Of a stretch of DNA of 51,755 bases, positions 33,212 through 40,641 are shown piece after piece. This stretch comes from an uncultured Selenomonadales bacterium (GTDB taxonomy: Bacteria > Bacillota > Negativicutes > Selenomonadales > Selenomonadaceae): positions 1 through 51,755 of the forward strand of contig OMYB01000018.1 of the NCBI GenBank assembly GCA_900315155.1, written 5' to 3'. Every line of letters begins with the position of its first letter. Position 1 is the stretch's first letter. The position numbers were made by a program, and so were the translations under genes. The notes beneath the pieces were generated by a model. It saw only the letters and a list, made by a program, of their open reading frames with translations, had not been told where the DNA came from and did not search any database.

Positions 33212-34597
33212 TTATGCGATGCCCGGGGTCGTCATGGCCTCCGGGGAGAGGATGTGCTCCATGACTTCCTTCTCCATGAGGTGTTTCTCCATGATGACCT
33301 GGCGGATCGGTTTGCCCGTGTTGTAGGCTTCCTTCGCGAGCATCGCGGATTTCTCATAACCGATGTGCGGGAGCATGGCCGTGACGACGCCGACGCTCTT
33401 ATCGAGCCACTCCTGGCACTGCTCGCGGTTCGGCTCGAGGCCGATGAGCAGCTTGTCGACGAACGTGTTGACGGCATTCGTCATGTACATCATGCTGTTG
33501 AACATATTGAACGCCATGACCGGCTCCATGACGTTGAGTTCGAACTGGCCGTTCTCGACGCCGAGCGTGATGGCGAGGTCGTTGCCGATGACCTGATAGC
33601 AGGCCTGGTCGAGGACCTCGGCGATGACCGGGTTGACCTTACCCGGCATGATGGAAGAGCCCGGCTGACGTTTCGGCAGCTTCAGCTCATTGAGGCCGCA
33701 GCGCGGGCCGGAAGCCATGAGGCGGAAGTCGTTCGCCATCTTGATGAGGACGAGTGCCGTAACCTTCATCGAGGAGGAAATATCGGCAAAACCGTCCGTA
33801 TTGTTCGTTGCATCGATCATATTGTCAGCCGTGACGTATTTCTCGCCCGTGACCTCGGAGAGCGTCTCAGCGACTTTCCGGATGTAGGCCGGCTCTGCGT
33901 TCAGGCCCGTGCCGACGGCCGTGCCGCCCATGTTGATCGTGTGGATGCCTTCCTGTGCGTGCTGGATGCGACGGATGCCGCGGCGGACAGCCGATGCGTA
34001 GTTGCCCATCTCCTGGCCGAGCGTGATAGGAACGGCATCCTGCAGATGCGTGCGGCCCATTTTCAGCACATCTTTGTACTCGACGGCTTTCTTCTCGAGC
34101 TCCGTGGCGAGGCGGTCGAGCGCATCCGTGAGCTTGCCAGCCTTATGGTTGAGGCAGACCTTGATGCTCGTCGGGAAAGAATCGTTCGTGGACTGTGCCA
34201 TGTTCGCGTGGTTGTTCGGGGAGACGATGTCGTAGCGGCCGCGCGGCTGACCGAGGATCTCGAGAGCGCGGTTGGAAAGGACCTCGTTCATGTTCATGTT
34301 GATCGACGTGCCAGCGCCGCCCTGGATCGGGTCGACCGGGAACTGGTCGAGGAACTGACCGCCGATGATCTCATCAGCAGCCTGTACGAGCGCATCGCCG
34401 ATCTTCTTGTCGAGACGGCCCGTAGCCATGTTCGCGAGAGCAGCTGCCTTCTTTACCTTGGCGATGGACTGAACAAAATCCGGATCGATCGTCTGGCCTG
34501 TGATATGGAAATTGTCGATGGCGCGCATCGTCTGCACACCGTAGTAAACATTCTCCGGAACCTCGAGCTCACCGATGAAATCATGTTCGATTCTCAT
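33212..34597 (-). CDS. aspA: Aspartate ammonia-lyase
   Basis: A 461-residue member of the fumarase/aspartase superfamily. MRIEHDFIGELEVPENVYYGVQT at the start (quoted in part as VPENVYYGVQT), QGGAGTSINMNMNEVLSNRA, the TSND-like QSTNDSFPTS, GRTHLQDAVPITLGQE and the catalytic signature GSSIMPGKVNPV are all present. The start and overall length fit aspartase better than fumarase C. It deaminates aspartate to fumarate, which feeds succinate/propionate fermentation in Negativicutes. It has its own promoter and terminator. Confidence 0.93.
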   Translation of the reverse strand: MRIEHDFIGELEVPENVYYGVQTMRAIDNFHITGQTIDPDFVQSIAKVKKAAALANMATGRLDKKIGDALVQAADEIIGGQFLDQFPVDPIQGGAGTSINMNMNEVLSNRALEILGQPRGRYDIVSPNNHANMAQSTNDSFPTSIKVCLNHKAGKLTDALDRLATELEKKAVEYKDVLKMGRTHLQDAVPITLGQEMGNYASAVRRGIRRIQHAQEGIHTINMGGTAVGTGLNAEPAYIRKVAETLSEVTGEKYVTADNMIDATNNTDGFADISSSMKVTALVLIKMANDFRLMASGPRCGLNELKLPKRQPGSSIMPGKVNPVIAEVLDQACYQVIGNDLAITLGVENGQFELNVMEPVMAFNMFNSMMYMTNAVNTFVDKLLIGLEPNREQCQEWLDKSVGVVTAMLPHIGYEKSAMLAKEAYNTGKPIRQVIMEKHLMEKEVMEHILSPEAMTTPGIA

Positions 34598-34705
34598 AAT
34601 ACTGCACCCTTTCTTTCTGGCCTAGCGGCCACACCCGATACCGTTATATCCTATACACAAGAGATTTTGAACGGGATGACATGTTTTCTTTGACCTTGTG
34701 CCTTT

Positions 34706-34734
34706 ATTATAACGTGTATACAAAATACTTTCAA
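34706..34734 (-). promoter_or_regulatory. Promoter of aspA
   Basis: Minus strand -35 TTGAAA (34729-34734), 17-base spacer, -10 TATAAT (34706-34711); leader of about 100 bases. Confidence 0.75.
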
Positions 34735-34799
34735 GTACTTTTTGAAAAATTTGTATGCCTATGTATATTTTTTTTGATAAACCAGAAGTATAACCGCAC

Positions 34800-34875
34800 T
34801 TATCCACAAAATTATGCACAAAACGCAAAAAGCTGTGGATAACCGCAGGAATTCCTGCTGGTTATCCACAGCTTT
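34800..34875. repeat. Cluster of three DnaA boxes, two of them inside a long hairpin
   Basis: Three perfect copies of the DnaA-box consensus TTATCCACA: 34800-34808 (+), 34834-34842 (reverse) and 34862-34870 (+). The last two form the arms of a near-perfect inverted repeat of about 23 bp (34829-34875; centre GGAATTCC, one unpaired base). A+T-rich sequence lies directly to the left. Possible roles are DnaA titration, replication control or simply a terminator; there is no dnaA gene here. Confidence 0.6.
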
Positions 34876-34937
34876 CTTTGTTTCGTTTTCTGGCCTACTG
34901 CCAAAATTCTTCCGTTTTCAGCAGCGTCCGTCCTCAA

Positions 34938-34973
34938 AAGAAAACGGGTCGTCTTTACAGACGACCCGTTTCT
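34938..34973. terminator. Bidirectional hairpin upstream of the small toxin-like gene
   Basis: Stem AAACGGGTCGTCT / AGACGACCCGTTT with a four-base loop. On the minus strand it is followed by TCTTTTG, so it can end the antisense RNA; on the plus strand it overlaps the -35 box of the peptide gene. Confidence 0.7.
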
Positions 34974-34983
34974 GTGCTACAAT
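34954..34983 (+). promoter_or_regulatory. Promoter of the small hydrophobic peptide gene
   Basis: -35 TTTACA (34954-34959), 18-base spacer, -10 TACAAT (34978-34983). The RNA would start near 34990 with GGGAGCACC. Confidence 0.65.
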
Positions 34984-35039
34984 CAGCCCGGGAGCACCAA
35001 GGCGGCCAAAATTTGCCCTCAGAAACGAGGTGCAGGCCT

Positions 35040-35105
35040 ATGGAACAGTTTTTGATTGCACTCGTGCTAATCTGGCTGATTGCCGTAGAAACCAAGAAGA
35101 AGTAA
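35040..35105 (+). CDS. 21-residue hydrophobic peptide, candidate type I toxin
   Basis: An ORF of 21 codons that starts MEQFLIALVL and ends ETKKK: one membrane-spanning stretch followed by a charged, lysine-rich tail, as in small type I toxins (Fst, Ldr, TxpA-like). GAGGTG lies 8-9 bases upstream. It has its own promoter (34954-34983) and terminator (35136-35158), giving a roughly 165-base mRNA, and is overlapped by an opposing transcript. I recognise no named family. The alternative is a small membrane protein with a different role. Confidence 0.6.
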   Translation: MEQFLIALVLIWLIAVETKKK

Positions 35106-35135
35106 CCGCTTCTAGTGTAGCAGCCCGAACGCGGT

Positions 35136-35158
35136 CGTTCTTCTAACGAACGTTTTTT
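35136..35158 (+). terminator. Terminator of the small peptide mRNA
   Basis: CGTTC-TTCTAAC-GAACG followed by TTTTTT on the plus strand. An alternative pairing GAACG-CGGT-CGTTC lies just upstream. Confidence 0.65.
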
Positions 35159-35167
35159 CTGTGAGGG

Positions 35168-35187
35168 TGGCCGCCTAGACGGTGCTC
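35168..35187. repeat. Inverted copy of the 5' block of the peptide mRNA
   Basis: TGGCCGCCTAGACGGTGCTC here is the inverted counterpart of GGAGCACCAAGGCGGCCA at 34991-35008. As a result both opposing RNAs begin with nearly the same GAGCACC...GGCGGCC block. Confidence 0.7.
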
Positions 35188-35198
35188 TCACTATGTTT

Positions 35199-35227
35199 AT
35201 TATACGATATTTTCACACGCGTGGCAA
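35199..35227 (-). promoter_or_regulatory. Strong minus-strand promoter of the antisense RNA
   Basis: -35 TTGCCA (35222-35227), 17-base spacer, -10 TATAAT (35199-35204). No minus-strand coding gene follows before aspA, 600 bases away. Confidence 0.75.
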
Positions 35228-35269
35228 GAGCCGCGCGTGTTTTGTTATTTGATCTCTATGCTTATCATA

Positions 35270-35304
35270 CAAAAAGAGGCACCCCATAACGGGATGCCTC
35301 TTTC
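35270..35304 (-). terminator. Terminator of ptsH-ptsI
   Basis: Minus-strand stem AAAGAGGCA.CCC / GGG.TGCCTCTTT followed by TTG, directly after the ptsI stop codon. Confidence 0.85.
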
Positions 35305-35323
35305 ATCGCTCTTACGTTCAGAC

Positions 35324-37036
35324 TCAGAGAACCTTCTGGAGATACTCCTTGATTTCGTCGCCGTCTTCCATCTTCATGACGTCGGCCAGGATTTCCTTGG
35401 CCTTGATGGAGCTGATGGAGCGGAGCTTTTCCTTGACGCGCGGGATGGACGGAGCACTCATGGACAGCTCGCTGATGCCCATTGCCATGAGCAGGACGGC
35501 TGCATTCGGATCGGACGCCATCTCGCCGCACATACCAGCCCAGATGCCGTTCTCGCGGGCGCTCTCGATCGTGCGCTTCACGAGGCGGAGCACAGCGGGG
35601 TTGAAGTGGTTGTAAAGATAGGAGATGTTCGCATTGCCGCGGTCAACCGCCAGCGTATACTGGCACAAATCGTTGGTGCCGATGGAGAAGAAGTCCACGT
35701 ATTTCGCGAGCATCGGCGTCATGATAGCCGCTGCCGGCGTCTCGACCATGATACCGACCTGAACGTTGTCGGCATAGGCTTTGCCCTCATGGGCGAGCTC
35801 GACTTTCGCTTCCTCGACGAACTCCTTGACCTTCTTGATCTCCGAAATGTTGATGACCATTGGGATCATGATGCCGACCTTGCCATAGACACCGGCGCGC
35901 AGGATCGCTTTCAGCTGCGGCAGGAACAGGTCGCGGCGCTGCAGGCTGATGCGGACGGCGCGGTAGCCGAGGAACGGGTTATCCTCCTGTGGGATGTTGA
36001 GGTACGGCAGGGGCTTATCGCCGCCGATATCCATCGTGCGGATGACGCAGAGCTTGCCGTTGCATTTTTCGACAGCCTGCTTGTAAGCCTTGAACTGATC
36101 CTCCTCCGTCGGGATCTCCTCGCGGCCCATGAAGACGAACTCGGAACGGAACAGGCCGACGCCCTCCGCGCCGTAGTTCAGCGCATTCTCGACGTCCATG
36201 TGCGTGCCGATGTTCGCCATGAGATCGACTTTCACGCCATCCGTCGTCTCGCCCGGCAGGTCGCGCAGAGCTGCATAGTGCGCAGCGAGCTCCTGCTGTT
36301 TCTTGAACTTCTCCTCATACTCCGTGACCTCAGTCCGATCCGGGTTGATCGTGACCTCGCCGCGCTCACCATCGATGATGACGAGATCGCCATCCGAGAT
36401 GCGGTCGATGCGGTTCTCTTTATCGAGGCCGACGATCGTCGGAATCGCACGGGACTTCGCGATGATGACGGCATGGCACGTCGTACTGCCTGCGCCGAGC
36501 AGGACGCCGGCAATCTTATCCGTCGGCATGCCTGCGATGACGGACGGCTCGATTTCGTGGCCGCAGAGGATGACTTTCTCCTTGCCGATCTCCGGCTCCT
36601 TGACTCCGAGGATGTATTTCGCGACGCGCTTGCCGACATCGCGCAGGTCGACGGCGCGGGCGGAGAAATACTCGTCCTCCATCTGCTCGAACATCTGGGC
36701 CTGCTCCTCCGCTGCCTTCAGCACGGCGCGCGGCGCATTGCCGAGCTCCTCGACCTTGGTCTCGATGTTCTGGCCCATCATCGGGTCCTGGATCATCATG
36801 CGGTGCGCCTCGAGGATGGCGGCCTGCTCAGCCATATCATCCTTCTTCATCTGCTCGATGCTGGCACGCAGGTTTTCCGCAACAGCCGTGATGGCATCTT
36901 TTGCCTTCTGCTTCTCCGTGTCCTTGTCCTCCGGCTTATAGTTGACGAGATAGCCGTCGAGGTTCTGCCCTGCGAGCATGATCTTGCCCATGGCGATGCC
37001 GGAGATAACGCCTTTACCACGTACTTTTTCTGCCAT
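35324..37036 (-). CDS. ptsI: PTS enzyme I (phosphoenolpyruvate-protein phosphotransferase)
   Basis: A 570-residue enzyme I. It starts MAEKVRGKGVISGIAMGK; the phospho-His lies in GAGSTTCHAVIIAKSRAIP (about 185; the usual TSH is TCH here), then the PEP-binding barrel with FRSEFVFMGR, MDIGGDKPLPYL, GYRAVRISL, the substrate loop FFSIGTNDLCQYTLAVDR and Cys in AGMCGEMASD. It transfers phosphate from PEP to HPr, encoded upstream. ATG 37034-37036 follows GGGGGA; the frame is open for 14 more codons but without family similarity. Expression is probably driven by the sigma-54 promoter before ptsH. Confidence 0.95.
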   Translation of the reverse strand: MAEKVRGKGVISGIAMGKIMLAGQNLDGYLVNYKPEDKDTEKQKAKDAITAVAENLRASIEQMKKDDMAEQAAILEAHRMMIQDPMMGQNIETKVEELGNAPRAVLKAAEEQAQMFEQMEDEYFSARAVDLRDVGKRVAKYILGVKEPEIGKEKVILCGHEIEPSVIAGMPTDKIAGVLLGAGSTTCHAVIIAKSRAIPTIVGLDKENRIDRISDGDLVIIDGERGEVTINPDRTEVTEYEEKFKKQQELAAHYAALRDLPGETTDGVKVDLMANIGTHMDVENALNYGAEGVGLFRSEFVFMGREEIPTEEDQFKAYKQAVEKCNGKLCVIRTMDIGGDKPLPYLNIPQEDNPFLGYRAVRISLQRRDLFLPQLKAILRAGVYGKVGIMIPMVINISEIKKVKEFVEEAKVELAHEGKAYADNVQVGIMVETPAAAIMTPMLAKYVDFFSIGTNDLCQYTLAVDRGNANISYLYNHFNPAVLRLVKRTIESARENGIWAGMCGEMASDPNAAVLLMAMGISELSMSAPSIPRVKEKLRSISSIKAKEILADVMKMEDGDEIKEYLQKVL

Positions 37037-37138
37037 TTCTTTTTCCCCCATACCACGTCTTGCTTCGGATTCAGCCATCCTGAAATACCCCGCAGTACAG
37101 CTTTTCCGAATTTTCTATCTGTTTATACGACAAAGAAC

Positions 37139-37176
37139 CGTCACCGGAGGCACCCTCCCCCGGGACGGTCCCTGCC
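37139..37176 (-). promoter_or_regulatory. Intercistronic hairpin between ptsH and ptsI
   Basis: Imperfect stem-loop (ACCGTC / GACGGT outer arms, CCGGAGG-type inner arm) followed on the minus strand by TTCTTTG. It may partly terminate or process the transcript and so raise HPr over enzyme I. Confidence 0.45.
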
Positions 37177-37189
37177 TGGTCTTTTGGGA

Positions 37190-37456
37190 TTATTCTTCGC
37201 CGAACTTGGAGTTGACGAGATCCGTCAGAGCCTTGACTGCCTCAGCCTCATCCGGGCCGTCCGCGAGAATCGTCATCTCCGTGCCCTTGACCAGGCCCAT
37301 GCTCATGATCATGAGGATGCTCTTGGCATCAACCGTCTTGCCCTTAGCCTGGATCTGAACCTTGGATTTGAACTTCGTAGCCGTCTGGACGAAGATGGAT
37401 GCCGGACGTGCATGGATACCCGTCTTGTTTTCGATCGTAACTGTTGCCTGCGTCAT
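37190..37456 (-). CDS. ptsH: Phosphocarrier protein HPr
   Basis: An 88-residue HPr. His15 sits in the canonical KTGIHARPAS, and Ser46 in VDAKSILMIMSMG, the site phosphorylated by HPr kinase in Firmicutes, so it can both carry phosphate and signal catabolite repression. The GAEAxxAL-like end is DEAEAVKAL. First gene of the ptsH-ptsI operon, 153 bases before ptsI, and 56 bases downstream of the predicted sigma-54 start site. Confidence 0.97.
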   Translation of the reverse strand: MTQATVTIENKTGIHARPASIFVQTATKFKSKVQIQAKGKTVDAKSILMIMSMGLVKGTEMTILADGPDEAEAVKALTDLVNSKFGEE

Positions 37457-37524
37457 GATAATCTCTCCATTCCTGTAATAAAGCTTGTGAAAAAATGGTT
37501 CTTTTTTCTCTGCCCTTTATATAA

Positions 37525-37540
37525 TGCATACAGTGTGCCA
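37525..37540 (-). promoter_or_regulatory. Sigma-54 promoter of ptsH-ptsI
   Basis: Minus strand TGGCACACTGTATGCA: the -24 element TGGCAC and -12 element TGC have exactly the sigma-54 spacing (consensus TGGCACG-N4-TTGCW, with a TTGCW change to ATGCA plus one at the G). Its position between ptsH and an enhancer-binding-protein gene supports the call. Confidence 0.72.
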
Positions 37541-37658
37541 ACTTTTTCAGGACAGAAGAAAAAATATCTATCTCGCTGAAATCCCTTGTTAAGCAAGGGT
37601 TCCAGGAAACGTCTTTGTTTGGATTCGCGCTTTTCTATGCCTGCATCGCGCGTACTGT

Positions 37659-37724
37659 TGGTAAAATTTACCATGTTTAAGCAAACAGCTGGTAATTTTT
37701 ACTATATGTCGGTATTTTTTACCA
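37659..37724. promoter_or_regulatory. Three palindromic activator-binding sites upstream of ptsH
   Basis: Three 15-bp palindromes of the form TGGTAAWWWWTTACCA-like: TGGTAAAATTTACCA (37659-37673), TGGTAATTTTTACTA (37690-37704) and CGGTATTTTTTACCA (37710-37724). Their centres are about 31 and 20 bases apart, i.e. close to three and two helical turns, and lie 130-190 bases upstream of the sigma-54 promoter. The third overlaps the end of the activator gene. These are the expected upstream activating sequences. Confidence 0.75.
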
Positions 37725-39396
37725 AACCATACTTCCTCGCCTTGGCGGCTACCGTCTTATGGGTAATGTGGAGCTGCTTGGCGGCTGCATTGAAGCTGCC
37801 GCACTGCTCGAGCGCATTCGCGATGATCTTCTTTTCATACTCTTGCCAGGGGAGAACGGTCCGATCCGCCGTGATGCCGCGGAGCTCCTGGTCGGCTGCA
37901 TCGCCCTTGATATAGGAGGGCAGTGCCGCGACCGTGATGGTCTCGCTGTCCATGAGCGTAATCACGCGCTCGACGACATTCTCGAGCTCGCGTACATTGC
38001 CCGGCCAGCGATAGTGCATGAGGAGGTTCATCGCCTCCGGCGTGATGCCGGCAACATGCTTGCCCGCCTGCGCGCTGATCTTCGCCAGGAAATGCTCGAC
38101 GAGGAGCGGGATATCATCGACGCGCTCGCGGAGCGGTGGCAGGATAATCGGGATGACGTTCAGGCGGTAGTAGAGGTCGTCGCGGAACGTGCCATCGTGC
38201 ACCATCTGCTCGAGGTTGCGGTTCGTCGCGGCGATGATACGCACATCCACGTGGATCGTCTCCTCACCGCCGACGCGGTCGAACTCCCTCTGCTGCAGCA
38301 CGCGCAGCAGTTTGACCTGCAGGCTCTTGTCCATCTCACCGACTTCGTCGAGGAAGATGGTGCCGTGGTTCGCGAGCTCGAACTTGCCGAGCTTGCGCTT
38401 CACCGCGCCCGTGAACGCGCCTTTCTCGTGGCCAAAAAGCTCCGACTCGAGCAGCGTGCCCGGGATGGCTCCGCAATTCACGCGGATGAAGGGTCCGCGG
38501 CGGCGCTTGCCCGCATAGTGGATACCCTCGGCGATGAGTTCCTTGCCCGTACCGCTTTCGCCGCGGATCAGCACCGTAGCAGAGGTATCCGCTGCCTTGG
38601 AGGCCAGTGCGATGACATCGACGACCTTGCCGCTCTTCCCGATATAATTGGAAAAGGCCGTGGCCGTCTTCTTCGTGCGCAGGAGCTCCTGCTCCAGGTA
38701 TTCGGCCTTTGCCGAGACCTGGGAGAGCCGCTCCATGAGCTTCTCGATCTCCGTGATATCCTTGACGACCGAGACAACGCCGGCAATGCGGCCATCGATG
38801 AAGATGGGGTTGACGTTCGCGACGAGCGTCGTGCCGTCCTTCTTGTGGCTGATGGCGCCGATACGCGCAACACCGGACTTCAGGACCCCGCATCGGTTGC
38901 CGTTCGGCGCGGACTCGAAAACATTCTGTCCGAGCACCATCTCCGGCGTCTTGTGCACGATGCGCAGGTAGGAAGGGTTCACATAGGTGACTTCGCCGGT
39001 ATTCTCGACGACACAGATGCCATCCTGCACGGTTTCGAGGATCTTCTGCAGGCGTTCCTGCATGAGCGCGTTCTTGTGCAGCAGGGCATCGACCTCGCGC
39101 TCCTCCGTGCGATCATGCATCTCGAAGTCGCCCTCGAGGAACTGCACCATTTCGGCGACAGCGGGCTCTGGATCCCCGCCCTCGGCGGAGACGAAAACCG
39201 AGTCCCCGCAGCCTACCTTGAGCGCGATGAGCTTCATGAGGCTGTGCATTTCGATGCGTTCGCTGTGCTTATTGCGGATGTAGAACGTGCAGCCAAACGT
39301 CTCGCTGAGCTCTTTGGCCTTCTGCACGATCTGCGCCGCCACGCGGACGTGGATGCCCGCTTCGTTGTGAATTACCGCTTCGCGCTCAAAAACCAT
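37702..39396 (-). CDS. Sigma-54-dependent activator with N-terminal HPr-like domain
   Basis: 564 residues with the order HPr-like domain (about 1-85; [12 protein letters not shown] with His16 at the HPr phospho-site and [15 protein letters not shown] at the Ser46 region), PAS domain (about 115-220), AAA+ sigma-54 activation domain (Walker [11 protein letters not shown], the sigma-54 contact loop EKGAFTGAV, Walker [24 protein letters not shown]) and a Fis-type HTH ([20 protein letters not shown], about 530-550). The intact GAFTGA loop implies real activation of sigma-54 polymerase. The gene lies just upstream of ptsH and three palindromes, so it very likely controls ptsHI. ATG 39394-39396 has GAGGAAG at 8 bases; an ATG two codons earlier is too close. 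Confidence 0.9.
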   Translation of the reverse strand: MVFEREAVIHNEAGIHVRVAAQIVQKAKELSETFGCTFYIRNKHSERIEMHSLMKLIALKVGCGDSVFVSAEGGDPEPAVAEMVQFLEGDFEMHDRTEEREVDALLHKNALMQERLQKILETVQDGICVVENTGEVTYVNPSYLRIVHKTPEMVLGQNVFESAPNGNRCGVLKSGVARIGAISHKKDGTTLVANVNPIFIDGRIAGVVSVVKDITEIEKLMERLSQVSAKAEYLEQELLRTKKTATAFSNYIGKSGKVVDVIALASKAADTSATVLIRGESGTGKELIAEGIHYAGKRRRGPFIRVNCGAIPGTLLESELFGHEKGAFTGAVKRKLGKFELANHGTIFLDEVGEMDKSLQVKLLRVLQQREFDRVGGEETIHVDVRIIAATNRNLEQMVHDGTFRDDLYYRLNVIPIILPPLRERVDDIPLLVEHFLAKISAQAGKHVAGITPEAMNLLMHYRWPGNVRELENVVERVITLMDSETITVAALPSYIKGDAADQELRGITADRTVLPWQEYEKKIIANALEQCGSFNAAAKQLHITHKTVAAKARKYGLVKNTDI

Positions 39397-39491
39397 GCTC
39401 ATCTTCCTCTGCCGTATTGCTTTCGGTTCCCTTTCATTATACTATAAATCCCCGTCAAAGTCTGCCAAAATCAATAAATTATCAAAAAAGT

Positions 39492-39520
39492 TTGCCTCCG
39501 CGCCCATTTGGTGCTATAAA
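39492..39520 (+). promoter_or_regulatory. Promoter of the envelope/PRC-barrel operon
   Basis: -35 TTGCCT (39492-39497), 17-base spacer, extended -10 TGCTATAAA (TATAAA 39515-39520). The leader of about 100 bases contains complementary arms GGAAAGTC / GGACTTTTCC. Confidence 0.6.
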
Positions 39521-39630
39521 TTTAGTAGGAAAGTCTTGTTTTGTGCCTTTTCTGCGCCATCATGGCAGGACTTTTCCCTTACGTGTCGAAGTAGTGATGT
39601 GTGGAGTATAGCAGAAAGGAAGATGACGAT

Positions 39631-40617
39631 ATGAACTTTATCCTGATCATCATCGCCATCATGGCCGTGAGCATCTTCCTCATCGATCACCTCTGCCGGT
39701 ATTTCCACATCGCACTGAAACGGTCCTCGCTGATTCTCTGCGCCGTCATGGCCTTTGTGGTCAACGGCCTCGCCATCACGCTCTCACCGTTTCTCGATCA
39801 CGCGCACTACTTCCGCCTCGGCGGGCTCGTCATCATCGCAGCCGGCATCGTCACGCTCTTCAATGAGCGCCTGCTGCGCCGGGAAACGGCACAGGCAGCA
39901 TCCACAGATGCCGCACAGGAGCCCGTTCCTGCCGGGGAAGCCGAAGCGGTGCATACGCCGGAGCCTGTCAGCGTTCCCGAGCCGATCCTGGACGTAAAAT
40001 CCGTTCCCGAGACGGCGCCAGAGCCGGAAAAGCAGCCGGAGCCTTTGGAGGCAAAGCCCAAACTTGTCCATCTGCTGAAACCGAAGGACAAGCCGGCCGA
40101 GGTACAGGAGCCTGTCGTGGTGCAAAAGCCAGAGCCAAAACCGGCTCCGAAACCAAAGGACAAGCCGGCTCCGGTTACGCTCGCGCCAACGGTCATCCAT
40201 CTGGACAAGCCGGACCTCGCGGTGCAGGAACAGGTCAAGGGGCTTTCAACGCTCGACGACCTGCTCGACCTCGCCTACGCGGAGCCGGTTCCCGCCAATG
40301 CGGCCTTTATCTACCAGCAGGCCATTGCGCGCTACGCGGACGACGACTATGCGCCGTTCCTCGTCATCGAGCTCGCTACGCTCTACAAGGACAACGCCGC
40401 CTACGGCGATGCGATCCGCGCCTATGAGCGCGGCCTGCGCATGCCGATCATTGTCGATAACGATGCGATGGCAGCCAAATTCCAAGAAACCATTGGCTAC
40501 CTGCGCACCGTTCAATCCATATTAGCCAAACATCATGCCGAAGCCACGAAGTTCCCGGACATCCCCGGCGAACTTCTGCTGGAGATCGATAAAGCATCCC
40601 AGCAGGCTCAGGCGTAA
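39631..40617 (+). CDS. Membrane protein with proline-rich linker and TPR-like C-terminal domain
   Basis: 328 residues. Two or three membrane segments occupy the first 90 residues (FILIIIAIMAVSIFLIDHLC; ILCAVMAFVVNGLAITL; GGLVIIAAGIVTLF). A long Pro/Glu/Lys-rich linker follows (about 100-200, with PEPKPAPKPKDKPAP-type repeats), then a helical domain with TPR character (AFIYQQAIARYADDDYAPFL; AYGDAIRAYERGLRMP). I do not recognise a named family. The linker could span the periplasm, but the C-terminal topology is uncertain. ATG 39631 lies behind AAGGAAG; it is followed after 24 bases by the PRC-barrel gene, whose linker has a similar composition. Confidence 0.72.
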   Translation: MNFILIIIAIMAVSIFLIDHLCRYFHIALKRSSLILCAVMAFVVNGLAITLSPFLDHAHYFRLGGLVIIAAGIVTLFNERLLRRETAQAASTDAAQEPVPAGEAEAVHTPEPVSVPEPILDVKSVPETAPEPEKQPEPLEAKPKLVHLLKPKDKPAEVQEPVVVQKPEPKPAPKPKDKPAPVTLAPTVIHLDKPDLAVQEQVKGLSTLDDLLDLAYAEPVPANAAFIYQQAIARYADDDYAPFLVIELATLYKDNAAYGDAIRAYERGLRMPIIVDNDAMAAKFQETIGYLRTVQSILAKHHAEATKFPDIPGELLLEIDKASQQAQA

Positions 40618-40641
40618 ATCCTGATTTGGGGGAATTGCAAC

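Larger units (their letters stand above)
34940..35192 (-). ncRNA. Predicted antisense RNA opposite the small peptide gene
   Basis: A strong minus-strand promoter (35199-35227) would start an RNA near 35192. It opens with a hairpin closed by GTGAG / CTCAC that presents GAGCACCGTCTAGGCGGCC, then runs antisense to the whole peptide mRNA up to the terminator at 34938-34973. No minus-strand gene follows before aspA. The layout suggests the RNA antitoxin of a type I pair. The 3' end is inferred. Confidence 0.45.

Noticed and set aside
34740..34875. Chromosomal origin of replication
   Set aside because: Three DnaA boxes and A+T-rich DNA are present, but there is no dnaA, dnaN, rpmH or parAB nearby and genes on both sides mostly point left, so no strand switch marks an origin here.
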